Positions 56,827 through 64,000 of a DNA stretch of 64,000 bases are shown piece by piece. Source of the stretch: Muribaculaceae bacterium Isolate-104 (HZI) (GTDB lineage: Bacteria; Bacteroidota; Bacteroidia; Bacteroidales; Muribaculaceae). Within the stretch, counting starts at the first letter, position 1. Each line of letters begins with the position of its first letter. The position numbers and the translations under genes are program-made. The stretch is from the NCBI GenBank assembly GCA_003762715.1, contig RIBJ01000034.1:1-64000 (forward strand), in the 5' to 3' direction. The notes under the pieces are model-generated. The model was not told where the DNA came from and ran no database searches. It saw only the letters and a program-made list of their open reading frames with translations.

Positions 56827-56862
56827 AGGCGGGCGGAACCCTTAACAGGAATCCGCCCGCCT
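56827..56862. terminator. Hairpin between convergent genes
   Basis: Perfect 11-base stem AGGCGGGCGGA / TCCGCCCGCCT, 14-base loop; only a short ATATTTT follows on the plus strand. It lies 37 bases past the stop of the large minus-strand gene. The rest of 56469-56656 shows nothing recognisable. Confidence 0.5.
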
Positions 56863-56898
56863 CATATTTTCAGTCTGTTCCCCGGCAGGGGGCGAGCC

Positions 56899-59800
56899 TT
56901 ACGGTACAGCCACCTTGACCGAAGTTCCGCCGGGAAGCACTACTATGTACACCCCGCGTCCAAGAGTCTGACGCATGTCAAGTCTGCGGCCCGACAGGTC
57001 GTACAGCGCCGCGCCTTCAGGAGCCACAACCCTGCCGCCTTCCACTCTCACCTTTTCGGAGTCAGAGCCGGAGTACACGCCGTCTATTTCGGTTGTCACC
57101 CACACATGCGCGTAGCATTCAGCGCCGGGAGTCTTGCCGGTCTCGACAAGCATTGCGCGCACAACAGAGCTTTCGCTCACCTCTATGGGCGCGTTGTTGT
57201 AGAGCATTTCTTCATCCTCCTCCAGAGGCAGAGTCGATGACAGGGTATAGTATATGGCGTACGATCCGGCAACCATCTCATCTTCGGGAACAATAGTCAC
57301 CTCGGGATTGCCGTTTGCGCTCTTGCCCATGATAAACTTCACTCTGCCGCTCGCCTGAGGAGTCTCGGGTCGCTGCGGTATTGTCACAGCCAGAACAGCC
57401 TCAAGCCCCGGAGCCTTGCCGCTCTCCACAAGAATGGCGCGCACAACGGCGTCGGATGTTATCTCCACCGGCTCTTTGTAGAGCGTGCCGCTCTCCTGTG
57501 TCAGCTCGGTATCGGCATCAAGAGTATAATATATGTCATACTCGCCCTCTGGTTTCCGCACCGGCACCACAGTCACTGTCATGCCGTTTCCGGAGTGAAC
57601 CGCGCTGAGAGCCACTGTACCGCTGCACTCCATGCATGTGAGCACAATGCTCGCCGTAGCGCCGGGCACTCTGTTCTCTTCCACTATATAGGCGCTGACT
57701 GTACATGTGCGGTCTATGACAATTTTTTCACCGGCGGCGCAGGTCTGCCAGTCGCCCATGCCGAGCGAGTACCATATTTCGGTTGTCTGCGCATCAACAC
57801 CTTCGGGCAGCTCAATTGCCACCGTTGTTTCGGGATAGAACACCCCTTTGGGCGCATCGCACACAATCACCGGCACACGGCTTGCAAGAGGTGTCACATC
57901 CTCGCCGTCGCGTATCCACAGCACAGGCACCGCATCAGGAGTGTCATCCGAAGGCATTACAATGCCGGTAACATCAAACAGGCGCCCTTCTGTGTCGCCG
58001 TGCAGATGAGGCAGCTCGCCAAACTCAGAATGCGAAATCTTGAACATGTCTCCGGCGGCGGTGTAGCCGGTGCAATAGCCGGCAACACGGCTGCTGACTT
58101 CGGGTTGCGCCTCAGGTTCTATAGACACTCCGCGGAGCACCACCAGCTGACCGTACTGCGACTTGTCGGGCGAGTCAACCTCGACAGGCTCTGCCTGAGC
58201 GCCCACCGACACCGGAGTGTAGTAGCTGTCATAGCCGGTTGCATCGGCAAAACGGAAATTCTCGACATTGGCGTTCTTAAGCACAAAGCCTTTCAGACGG
58301 CTTCCGGGAACCGGCCTGCTATTCTCCTCGCCCCAGCCTGCGGAGTTATAAACCGGCAGAGTGTTGCCGAGCGGACCCTGCACGAACAGGTAATTGCGGC
58401 TGCATGCAAGCACAGTCACTTCGGCGTCCAGATAATACACCACATCGGGGTCGGCTTCGTCGAATATAAAGTTGGCGAGGAAATTCACCGGACGGGTCAC
58501 ACGGGTAAACACCCTTTGCGTTTCGGCGCTGACACCTGCGCCTCTCCTTGCCGAGTAAGCGCGCACAGTTACCGTAGAGTTTATCTTTTCGGGGGCTGCC
58601 GGGTTGTAGCGGCGGCGTGTATGGTTGGCGTTGTCAAACGGATTGGAGCCGTCGAGTGTGTAGTATATCTCTGTGCCGGAGGGTATTTCGTCAAGCCCCT
58701 CTATGCCGAATCCGAGATATGCGTCAGTGAGAAACTCTGTTTCATCCGCATCCTCACCTATGTATATATAGGGGCGCTCCGCGTTATCGACGCGGTTTGG
58801 CAGCTCAAGCGGACAGAAAGCGAAGCTGTCGGTGCCTTTGCGCACCACAACACCGGTCATTTCGTAAGGTGTGTTCTCATCGGCGTAGCGGGTGTTCCAA
58901 CCTCCGGTAAACCCGAACAGGTCGAAGTACATCTCCATGGGCGGGTCGGTGCGCAGGGTGTAGACAAAACCGGATGTTTCGTCGCCGTCGCGCAGCACAG
59001 TGACATTTGTCATGCGGAAGTAATGGGCAAGGTCGTTGTCGTCAAACTGCTTTGAGTCAACGGCAATGTCAAGCTGATGCGGGGTTATGGCAGCGGGGTC
59101 GAAGTGGTCCACAACCTTGAATGTGCGTGAAAAGCCTGTTGCGTCTCCAACCCAGTTGCCGAGTTCGGTGCGCTTCGGCTTCATGGCGAAATCGGTCACC
59201 ACATCGCCCGGAGTCAGCCCTGCCGCGCTCCAGCCGTTGGCGTTGTATATCAGCAGATAGTCATGCCCGCCATGGTCCAGAGGCTGCGCCACATAAAGCC
59301 ATTTGTCCTCGATGCGCACCACAGTGAGCCGTGCGTCGGACAACGCGCCTGCAGTCATGCGACACACCGGCACCGCCGCCTCATTCTCGCGCTCGTAGCA
59401 TTCGGTGCGGAACAGAGCTATGGTCTGCACATCGCGGATATTCGCTACATGCCTGAATCTCAGCTCTATGACCTGACTAAGCGATTTTATTCCGGTCGCA
59501 GGGTCGGTGCGCTCGGCAACAAACCATGCGCGGCTGCGGTCGTTCTTTTCCAAATCATCATACACGCAGTTTATGGTTGTACCCTCCTCGTAAAGGGTAC
59601 CCCGGGCAGAAATATCATCATAGGGGTAGAGCGGCGATGTGATGCGCGAGCCTGTCTGATAGTACACCTTCACGTCGGGGTCGTCAGGCAGAGCCACTGT
59701 CATGTCAACACCGGAGGGCAGCACATAGTCCACACTTACAATCTTCAGACCGGGACTCGTGTAGTAAGGGTCTGAAGACTGGTTGCGCCCGTCCTCCTCG

Positions 59801-61440
59801 GCTCCCTCCACAAACTCGCCAATAAGCAGATTGGGAGCCTTTACAACCGGGTTGAGCGGGCAGCGGTAAACAGCTACCGGATAGAGCACCAGCCCTACTC
59901 CGACCTCGTAACCCACAAAGCCCTCCACATCATAACGCTCGCCGAAGCGGAACCCGTCGGGCAGCAGGTCAGCCAGAGTGTGCCCCTCGAACTTGTTGTA
60001 GAGCTGCACTGTGGCTCCGCTGCCGTCGTTGAGAACAATGCGATTTGACTCCACTTTGGTGTAGGGATACACCACATGGCGCGAATAGTCTTCCTTTGTC
60101 AGAGCGCGGTCAAGACGCTGCACATGCGGACGAGGCTCTTCAAGCAGCAGTCCCTGCGCATAGTACTTCACAGTGCCCTGCGTCGCCTCGGCGAGATAGC
60201 GTCTGTAGCCGGTGACTCTGCATTCTGGCAATCCGTTGTTGTAGGAAAATGTGCCTAAAAGGTCTACGGTGCCGTACTGACTGTCCAGATAACGGAAATT
60301 ATCGTCTTTCTCGTATGAATGGCGACCGGTGAAACCGTTGTCGTAGTATGATTCGGGAAAGTCCTCGCCATTGAGGGTGTAGAGCATGTTGCCGACGCGG
60401 AAATCCTTTGTACTTCCAGATCGCTCTGCCCATTCGTAGTCGGATGCATACATGTAGCGCATCTCAGAGCCGAGTACCTTGTAGCACCCCTCGATTATCA
60501 CTCCGTAATCACCGTTAGAGAGACTATTTCGCTTCGAAGCCATTACGAGCTTGCCGTCGAGTGCAGCACCTTCGGCAACCATCTCGGTAAACGCCTTCTG
60601 TTCGGTTTCGAGTACCGAAAGCTCGCGTCGCACAACCGAGCTTGGCGATTTACCGCTCTCCACCGCTATTGCCTGAATGGCAAACGGAGGCTTGACATCT
60701 GAGCTGAAAATGTCCAGCTCCTTTTCGTACAGCTTGCTGTTTATGGTAGGCGCAGTGCCGTCGAGCGTGTAGTAAATCTTTGCGTCAGGGTTTAACGAAC
60801 TGTTTGAAATGCTGACCTTTGTGGTGTATAGAAACGGGTCGGTATAGCCTTCGGCAATGGAAATGGAGGGCGGGTAGGTAAACGCAACCTCGCCACTCTC
60901 GCCGCCGTCCGGCACCTCATACTCAACCTCTATGTTGGCGATATATGCAACGGCACTATTTGTAAATTCGACACTCTCTAAATCTTGCCCTTCTTCAGCC
61001 CGCCACTCTTTTGCCAAACTTATATTTACAGCAGAACTTGGGCTGGTCAACAGATTTCCATTGTATTTTATATTGTTAACTCCTGTATTTTTTTTAGTAG
61101 GGGCAAAAAACGTGACCCTCCTTATGTATGCATTCTCAACATTCTGAATAGAGACCGTAAATGTATTGTTTACAGGAGATGTAATATAACTATCCAGACG
61201 CCCGTATGAAGCTTTTTTAGTTACATCTAATGCAACGGTGGCATTGCCAAACACAAGCTTGTAAAGAGGAGTAAACGAACCTGAGGTATAATAATTTCCA
61301 CTACCGACAGAGGTACCATTCGTACCATAATATACCCTTGTATATTTCGAGCCGAAGTAGGTGTTTTCTACATACCTTGCCGCACTGCACAGCTGCGTGA
61401 CGGCAAGTATTGTGTAGATTAGTGTTATTAGTCTTTTCAT
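56899..61440 (-). CDS. Large secreted multi-domain protein with chitobiase C-terminal-like repeats and possible T9SS tail
   Basis: 1513-residue protein; the ATG at 61440 begins a signal peptide (KRLITLIYTILAVTQLCSA). At least five modules resemble CHB_HEX_C_1: IYYTLDGTAPTINSKLYEKE, IYYTLDGSNPFDNANHTRRR, IWYSLGMGDWQTC, IYYTLDADTELTQESGTLY and IYYTLSSTLPLEEDEEMLY, each followed by a VRAxxVESGKxPG-like strand. Between them lie OB-fold-like units (for example LDGKLVMASKRNSLSNG, DARLTVVRIEDKWLYVAQP). The C terminus (ALYDLSGRRLDMR, GRGVYIVVLPGG) resembles sorting domains of the type IX secretion system. No catalytic site is recognised; a surface glycan-binding or adhesin role is a guess. A tandem palindromic repeat lies 51-105 bases upstream. 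Confidence 0.82.
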   Translation of the reverse strand: MKRLITLIYTILAVTQLCSAARYVENTYFGSKYTRVYYGTNGTSVGSGNYYTSGSFTPLYKLVFGNATVALDVTKKASYGRLDSYITSPVNNTFTVSIQNVENAYIRRVTFFAPTKKNTGVNNIKYNGNLLTSPSSAVNISLAKEWRAEEGQDLESVEFTNSAVAYIANIEVEYEVPDGGESGEVAFTYPPSISIAEGYTDPFLYTTKVSISNSSLNPDAKIYYTLDGTAPTINSKLYEKELDIFSSDVKPPFAIQAIAVESGKSPSSVVRRELSVLETEQKAFTEMVAEGAALDGKLVMASKRNSLSNGDYGVIIEGCYKVLGSEMRYMYASDYEWAERSGSTKDFRVGNMLYTLNGEDFPESYYDNGFTGRHSYEKDDNFRYLDSQYGTVDLLGTFSYNNGLPECRVTGYRRYLAEATQGTVKYYAQGLLLEEPRPHVQRLDRALTKEDYSRHVVYPYTKVESNRIVLNDGSGATVQLYNKFEGHTLADLLPDGFRFGERYDVEGFVGYEVGVGLVLYPVAVYRCPLNPVVKAPNLLIGEFVEGAEEDGRNQSSDPYYTSPGLKIVSVDYVLPSGVDMTVALPDDPDVKVYYQTGSRITSPLYPYDDISARGTLYEEGTTINCVYDDLEKNDRSRAWFVAERTDPATGIKSLSQVIELRFRHVANIRDVQTIALFRTECYERENEAAVPVCRMTAGALSDARLTVVRIEDKWLYVAQPLDHGGHDYLLIYNANGWSAAGLTPGDVVTDFAMKPKRTELGNWVGDATGFSRTFKVVDHFDPAAITPHQLDIAVDSKQFDDNDLAHYFRMTNVTVLRDGDETSGFVYTLRTDPPMEMYFDLFGFTGGWNTRYADENTPYEMTGVVVRKGTDSFAFCPLELPNRVDNAERPYIYIGEDADETEFLTDAYLGFGIEGLDEIPSGTEIYYTLDGSNPFDNANHTRRRYNPAAPEKINSTVTVRAYSARRGAGVSAETQRVFTRVTRPVNFLANFIFDEADPDVVYYLDAEVTVLACSRNYLFVQGPLGNTLPVYNSAGWGEENSRPVPGSRLKGFVLKNANVENFRFADATGYDSYYTPVSVGAQAEPVEVDSPDKSQYGQLVVLRGVSIEPEAQPEVSSRVAGYCTGYTAAGDMFKISHSEFGELPHLHGDTEGRLFDVTGIVMPSDDTPDAVPVLWIRDGEDVTPLASRVPVIVCDAPKGVFYPETTVAIELPEGVDAQTTEIWYSLGMGDWQTCAAGEKIVIDRTCTVSAYIVEENRVPGATASIVLTCMECSGTVALSAVHSGNGMTVTVVPVRKPEGEYDIYYTLDADTELTQESGTLYKEPVEITSDAVVRAILVESGKAPGLEAVLAVTIPQRPETPQASGRVKFIMGKSANGNPEVTIVPEDEMVAGSYAIYYTLSSTLPLEEDEEMLYNNAPIEVSESSVVRAMLVETGKTPGAECYAHVWVTTEIDGVYSGSDSEKVRVEGGRVVAPEGAALYDLSGRRLDMRQTLGRGVYIVVLPGGTSVKVAVP

Positions 61441-61490
61441 TGTATAGTTTCTGATTATGTATAATAATTGGATATTTATTCTAAAAAAAT

Positions 61491-61544
61491 AACGGCAATT
61501 TATCCTGATAAGCAACGGCAATTTATCCTGATAAGCAACGGCAA
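61491..61544 (-). repeat. Tandem 23-base repeat containing the palindrome TTATC-CT-GATAA
   Basis: A 23-base unit occurs at 61491-61513 and 61514-61536, followed by eight bases of a third. Each unit carries TTATCCTGATAA, whose halves TTATC and GATAA are inverted repeats. The site lies 51 bases upstream of the large minus-strand gene, two helical turns per unit, as expected for a pair of operator sites. No regulator is identified. Confidence 0.6.
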
Positions 61545-62013
61545 GCCGGATTGTCTCTCGACAAATGGCACATAGAAAATCGCGGATTTCCGGAAGAAAC
61601 CTCGCGCAACGTACTGAATATCAAATAGCTATCAATACATAGGGGGGGGGTAGAAATACCCCTCCACCCAAGCATGGATGATGTTTTGTACATGTATTCA
61701 AAATTCCTGTATAAAGCCTCCAATATGTCTTTATTGACTCACGGCTCGATTATTTCGCAAATTTATATATTTTTCTCTACCTACAAGAAATGTTTGCATT
61801 GATTAACATAAAATTATTTCTCAAACACAACAATTCTTTAAAATCCGCCGCACCGCCCTACACTTCCGCACAACTCTGTAAACACCGGGCATTATAGCTT
61901 TTTTGAGATTTTTAAGGCGGATTTGACATTAAAACGCCCCTCTCAGATGTTGTTATACCAAGCCGCCGCAGAGATAATTTGGTAATTTAACATAAAAATT
62001 GCCCGAAATTCAT
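61545..62013. other. Intergenic region upstream of rpoD with a G9 tract
   Basis: No supportable gene. A homopolymer of nine G (61642-61650) runs into a small hairpin GGGGTA-GAAA-TACCCC (61647-61662). The rest (61663-62013) is AT-rich and shows only the rpoD promoter at its end. Confidence 0.5.
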
Positions 62014-62021
62014 TATCTTTG
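62014..62021 (+). promoter_or_regulatory. -7 promoter element for rpoD
   Basis: TATCTTTG, 25 bases before the ATG at 62047; the -33 box is not clear. Confidence 0.55.
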
Positions 62022-62046
62022 CACGCTAAAATCTCAGATAAAGCAA

Positions 62047-62907
62047 ATGAGACAATTAAAAATCACAAAATCTATCACCAATCGCGAAAGCGCTTCTCTT
62101 GACAAGTACCTGCAAGAGATTGGACGCGAGGAGCTTATCTCTGTAGAGGAGGAAGTGGAGCTTGCGCAGCGCATTCGTCAGGGCGACCAGCGGGCACTTG
62201 AAAAGCTCACCCGTGCAAACCTACGCTTCGTGGTGTCGGTGGCAAAGCAGTACCAGAATCAGGGGCTGAGCCTTCCCGACCTTATCAACGAAGGCAATCT
62301 CGGGCTGATAAAAGCCGCACAGAAGTTTGACGAGACCCGCGGATTCAAATTCATCTCCTACGCCGTGTGGTGGATTCGTCAGTCAATTCTTCAGGCACTT
62401 GCCGAGCAGAGCCGCATTGTGCGCCTGCCGCTCAACCAGGTGGGGTCGCTGAACAAAATCAGCAAGGCTCTGTCTAAATTCGAGCAGGAGCATGAGCGCC
62501 GCCCGTCGCCCGAAGAGCTTGCCGAGCGTCTTGATGTGCCGGTAGACAAAATCGCCGACACCCTCAAGGTTTCAGGACGCCACATTTCGGTAGACGCTCC
62601 TTTTGTTGAAGGCGAGGACAACAGTCTGCTTGACGTGCTGACCAACGACGACTCCCCGATGGCCGACTCCACCCTTACCCAGGAGAGTCTCAGCAAGGAG
62701 GTTGACAGAGCGCTCCGCCAGCTGCACGAACGCGAAAGAGAGATTCTTAAAATGTTTTTCGGCATAGGCTGCCAGGAAATGACCCTTGAAGAAATAGGCG
62801 CGAAATTCGACCTCACGCGTGAGCGCGTGCGTCAGATTAAAGAAAAAGCGATACGCCGCCTGAAGGGACAGAAGAGCAAGCTGCTGAAAACCTATCTCGG
62901 ACAATAA
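62047..62907 (+). CDS. rpoD: Primary sigma factor RpoD (Bacteroidetes short form)
   Basis: 286-residue sigma-70 factor. It has region 1.2 ([16 protein letters not shown]), region 2 ([52 protein letters not shown]), region 3 and region 4 with the helix-turn-helix [20 protein letters not shown]. The long region 1.1 and the non-conserved region of proteobacterial RpoD are missing, as is normal for this phylum's housekeeping factor, which reads the TAnnTTTG promoters seen in this window. The ATG at 62047 follows the promoter; the longer frame from 61999 includes it and is rejected. A strong terminator follows. Confidence 0.96.
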   Translation: MRQLKITKSITNRESASLDKYLQEIGREELISVEEEVELAQRIRQGDQRALEKLTRANLRFVVSVAKQYQNQGLSLPDLINEGNLGLIKAAQKFDETRGFKFISYAVWWIRQSILQALAEQSRIVRLPLNQVGSLNKISKALSKFEQEHERRPSPEELAERLDVPVDKIADTLKVSGRHISVDAPFVEGEDNSLLDVLTNDDSPMADSTLTQESLSKEVDRALRQLHEREREILKMFFGIGCQEMTLEEIGAKFDLTRERVRQIKEKAIRRLKGQKSKLLKTYLGQ

Positions 62908-62929
62908 CATCGCCGTCAAACAAAAGCTA

Positions 62930-62973
62930 CACTGCGTCGCCCGCTTCATTGCCGGCGACGCAGTGCTTTTTTT
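62930..62973 (+). terminator. Rho-independent terminator after rpoD
   Basis: Twelve-base stem CACTGCGTCGCC / GGCGACGCAGTG with a 12-base loop, then CTTTTTTT. A second small hairpin (AGCCCG/CGGGCT, 62976-62993) follows before the end of the convergent gene. Confidence 0.92.
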
Positions 62974-62998
62974 AGAGCCCGGTTAAACGGGCTTTATT

Positions 62999-64000
62999 TC
63001 ACTGCCGGGCGCGGCGCTCTACCCACTCCACCTCCATGCGGTAGAAATCGGGCTTGGGAGCGCCCCTTAGCTCGCTGTCAAAAAACGCTTTCCAGCGAGG
63101 ATAGTACAACTCCCTCAGCAGCCCCGCCCACTCGCGGTGGGAATAGTCGTGCAGCCCGCCGGAGTTTGCGGCTATGCTGTCGCCCCACACAGTCACCAGC
63201 ATCGCGGCGTTGCGGCGGTATAGCTCACGCGCGGCGGGGTCGCTGCCGGCAAGCGCCGAAGCCGCGTCCAGCCAGGTGTCCACACACATGTCGGGCTGTT
63301 GGCTCAACAGAGAGTCCTGCACCAGAATCAGGTTGAGAAACTCATCGCTGAGCGCCAGCAACGCAGCGGTGTCGCCGAGTTCGCGCGCCTGCGCCATGCG
63401 GCTGAGCAAAACATTGCCCCTGTCGGCATTTGCCTGACGCTGTATGTCAGCCGAATCGTACCTGTAGTTTGTGTTTCCGCAGCGGGCTGCCATGGCGGCG
63501 GCAGCCACTGCTGTGCTGTCGGCATCGTAAAACAGCTTTGACGAACCCCAAGTGCTTGCGCTTGACACACCCCAGCGCGGGCGGGCGCAAAACAGCGACT
63601 CCACCGTGCCCTCGCCGCGATAGTCGGTCGGAGCGTTGTAGACCGTTGCCCTCAATGCCTCCCAGCCGCGCCTTGTGTCAGAGGGAAGAGTGTCGGTGCC
63701 GTAACGCGCCTTGAGATAGCCTGCGAGCCACTCTCCGGTATCGAACGCCTCGTCGCGCCAAGGCAGCTCGTAGAGCAGCTCATACATCACCGGATTGTTT
63801 TCGATGCCCTCCGGGGTGGCGCCCACTCCCGTCAGATGATTGCCGGCAACGCCGCCTTTAGCCTCGTAAAAACCGTTGACAAGCGATTCCATTCTACCGT
63901 GCATCCCCACATTGCCGCCGAAGTTGAGCAACATGCAGTAAGCCCAGTCATGCTTGCCGTAGCCTGAGTTGCGGCGCCATTTCGGCACCTTTTCGCTATA
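62999..64000 (-). CDS. GH89 alpha-N-acetylglucosaminidase, C-terminal part (gene runs out of the window)
   Basis: The last 333 residues of a protein whose 5' part lies beyond 64000; the frame stays open to the edge (YSEKVPKWRR). The catalytic-domain end WAYCMLLNFGGNVGMHG and the second catalytic glutamate in TGVGATPEGIENNP (codon at 63809-63811) match NAGLU-type enzymes, and the all-helical C-terminal domain with VDTWLDAASAL and LHDYSHREWAGLLRELYYPRW follows. The enzyme removes terminal alpha-linked GlcNAc, found in gastric mucin and heparan sulfate. It ends convergently with rpoD. Signal peptide and first catalytic residue cannot be seen here. Confidence 0.93.
   Translation of the reverse strand, partial: YSEKVPKWRRNSGYGKHDWAYCMLLNFGGNVGMHGRMESLVNGFYEAKGGVAGNHLTGVGATPEGIENNPVMYELLYELPWRDEAFDTGEWLAGYLKARYGTDTLPSDTRRGWEALRATVYNAPTDYRGEGTVESLFCARPRWGVSSASTWGSSKLFYDADSTAVAAAAMAARCGNTNYRYDSADIQRQANADRGNVLLSRMAQARELGDTAALLALSDEFLNLILVQDSLLSQQPDMCVDTWLDAASALAGSDPAARELYRRNAAMLVTVWGDSIAANSGGLHDYSHREWAGLLRELYYPRWKAFFDSELRGAPKPDFYRMEVEWVERRARQ

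Noticed and set aside
57595-59055. 486-residue plus-strand frame opposite the large secreted protein
   Set aside because: Shadow frame; composition is that of an antisense read and the minus strand has coherent repeated modules.
61523-61723. 66-residue minus-strand frame across the tandem repeat and C-rich tract
   Set aside because: Low-complexity and repeat-derived; no start signal or recognisable product.

Overview
The window looks like chromosomal DNA of a gut Bacteroidota, order Bacteroidales, most likely a Muribaculaceae-type genome (family placement is inference). The evidence: about ten genes and two small RNA loci are preceded by the Bacteroidetes promoter signature TAnnTTTG, often with a TTG/TTTG box about 20 bases upstream; the primary sigma factor is the short 286-residue Bacteroidetes form; there are lipoproteins and large outer-membrane proteins (LptD, TamA/TamB, OMP_b-brl_3-type barrel, alpha-2-macroglobulin), DUF4924 and a GH20/GH2/GH89 glycosidase set. 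No phage, CRISPR array, rRNA or intact insertion sequence was seen. Most of the window is ordinary core genome; the unusual material lies between the genes.

Layout. 1-7748: secreted M16 peptidase, secreted GH2 beta-galactosidase with an unusual N-terminal lectin-like extension, and a two-gene (split) LysO-type exporter. 7768-12640: a HAD phosphatase facing a four-gene operon (MATE transporter, methylglyoxal synthase, FAD-dependent oxidoreductase, DUF4924 protein). 12758-17948: outer-membrane receptor-like protein, THUMP-like methyltransferase, ECF sigma factor, a probable membrane anti-sigma protein and a Spy/CpxP-like periplasmic protein, followed by a 1867-residue alpha-2-macroglobulin. 23639-28639: a small RNA locus, glutamate dehydrogenase, GH20 hexosaminidase, an 81-residue protein of unknown function, a miniature mobile element and an NlpC/P60 hydrolase. 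29013-38159: divergent Dxs-like enzyme, rubredoxin, ribosomal protein S16, small outer-membrane barrel, DNA ligase, M28 peptidase, SufE, peptide transporter. 38565-46314: tRNA-Pro, branched-chain aminotransferase, HD protein, amidase, ApbE, a DJ-1 protein bracketed by two copies of the miniature element, topoisomerase I, RluA-type pseudouridine synthase. 46430-56468: LptD, TamB and TamA, an outer-membrane biogenesis block. 56469-64000: second copy of the small RNA, a 1513-residue secreted multi-domain protein, RpoD and the 3' part of a GH89 alpha-N-acetylglucosaminidase.

The two most notable findings are non-coding. (1) Two loci (23721-23820 and 56657-56759) each carry a complete promoter, the same 26-base unpaired segment and a terminator hairpin whose stem differs between copies by compensating changes: a two-member small RNA family. 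(2) Three 183-184-base elements (27843-28026, 41892-42074, 42746-42928) have terminal inverted repeats, TAA on both sides, and a shared core hairpin with compensating substitutions: a structured MITE family. One copy lies in the 5' leader of the DJ-1 gene and one just behind it; the third starts exactly at the stop codon of a small gene.
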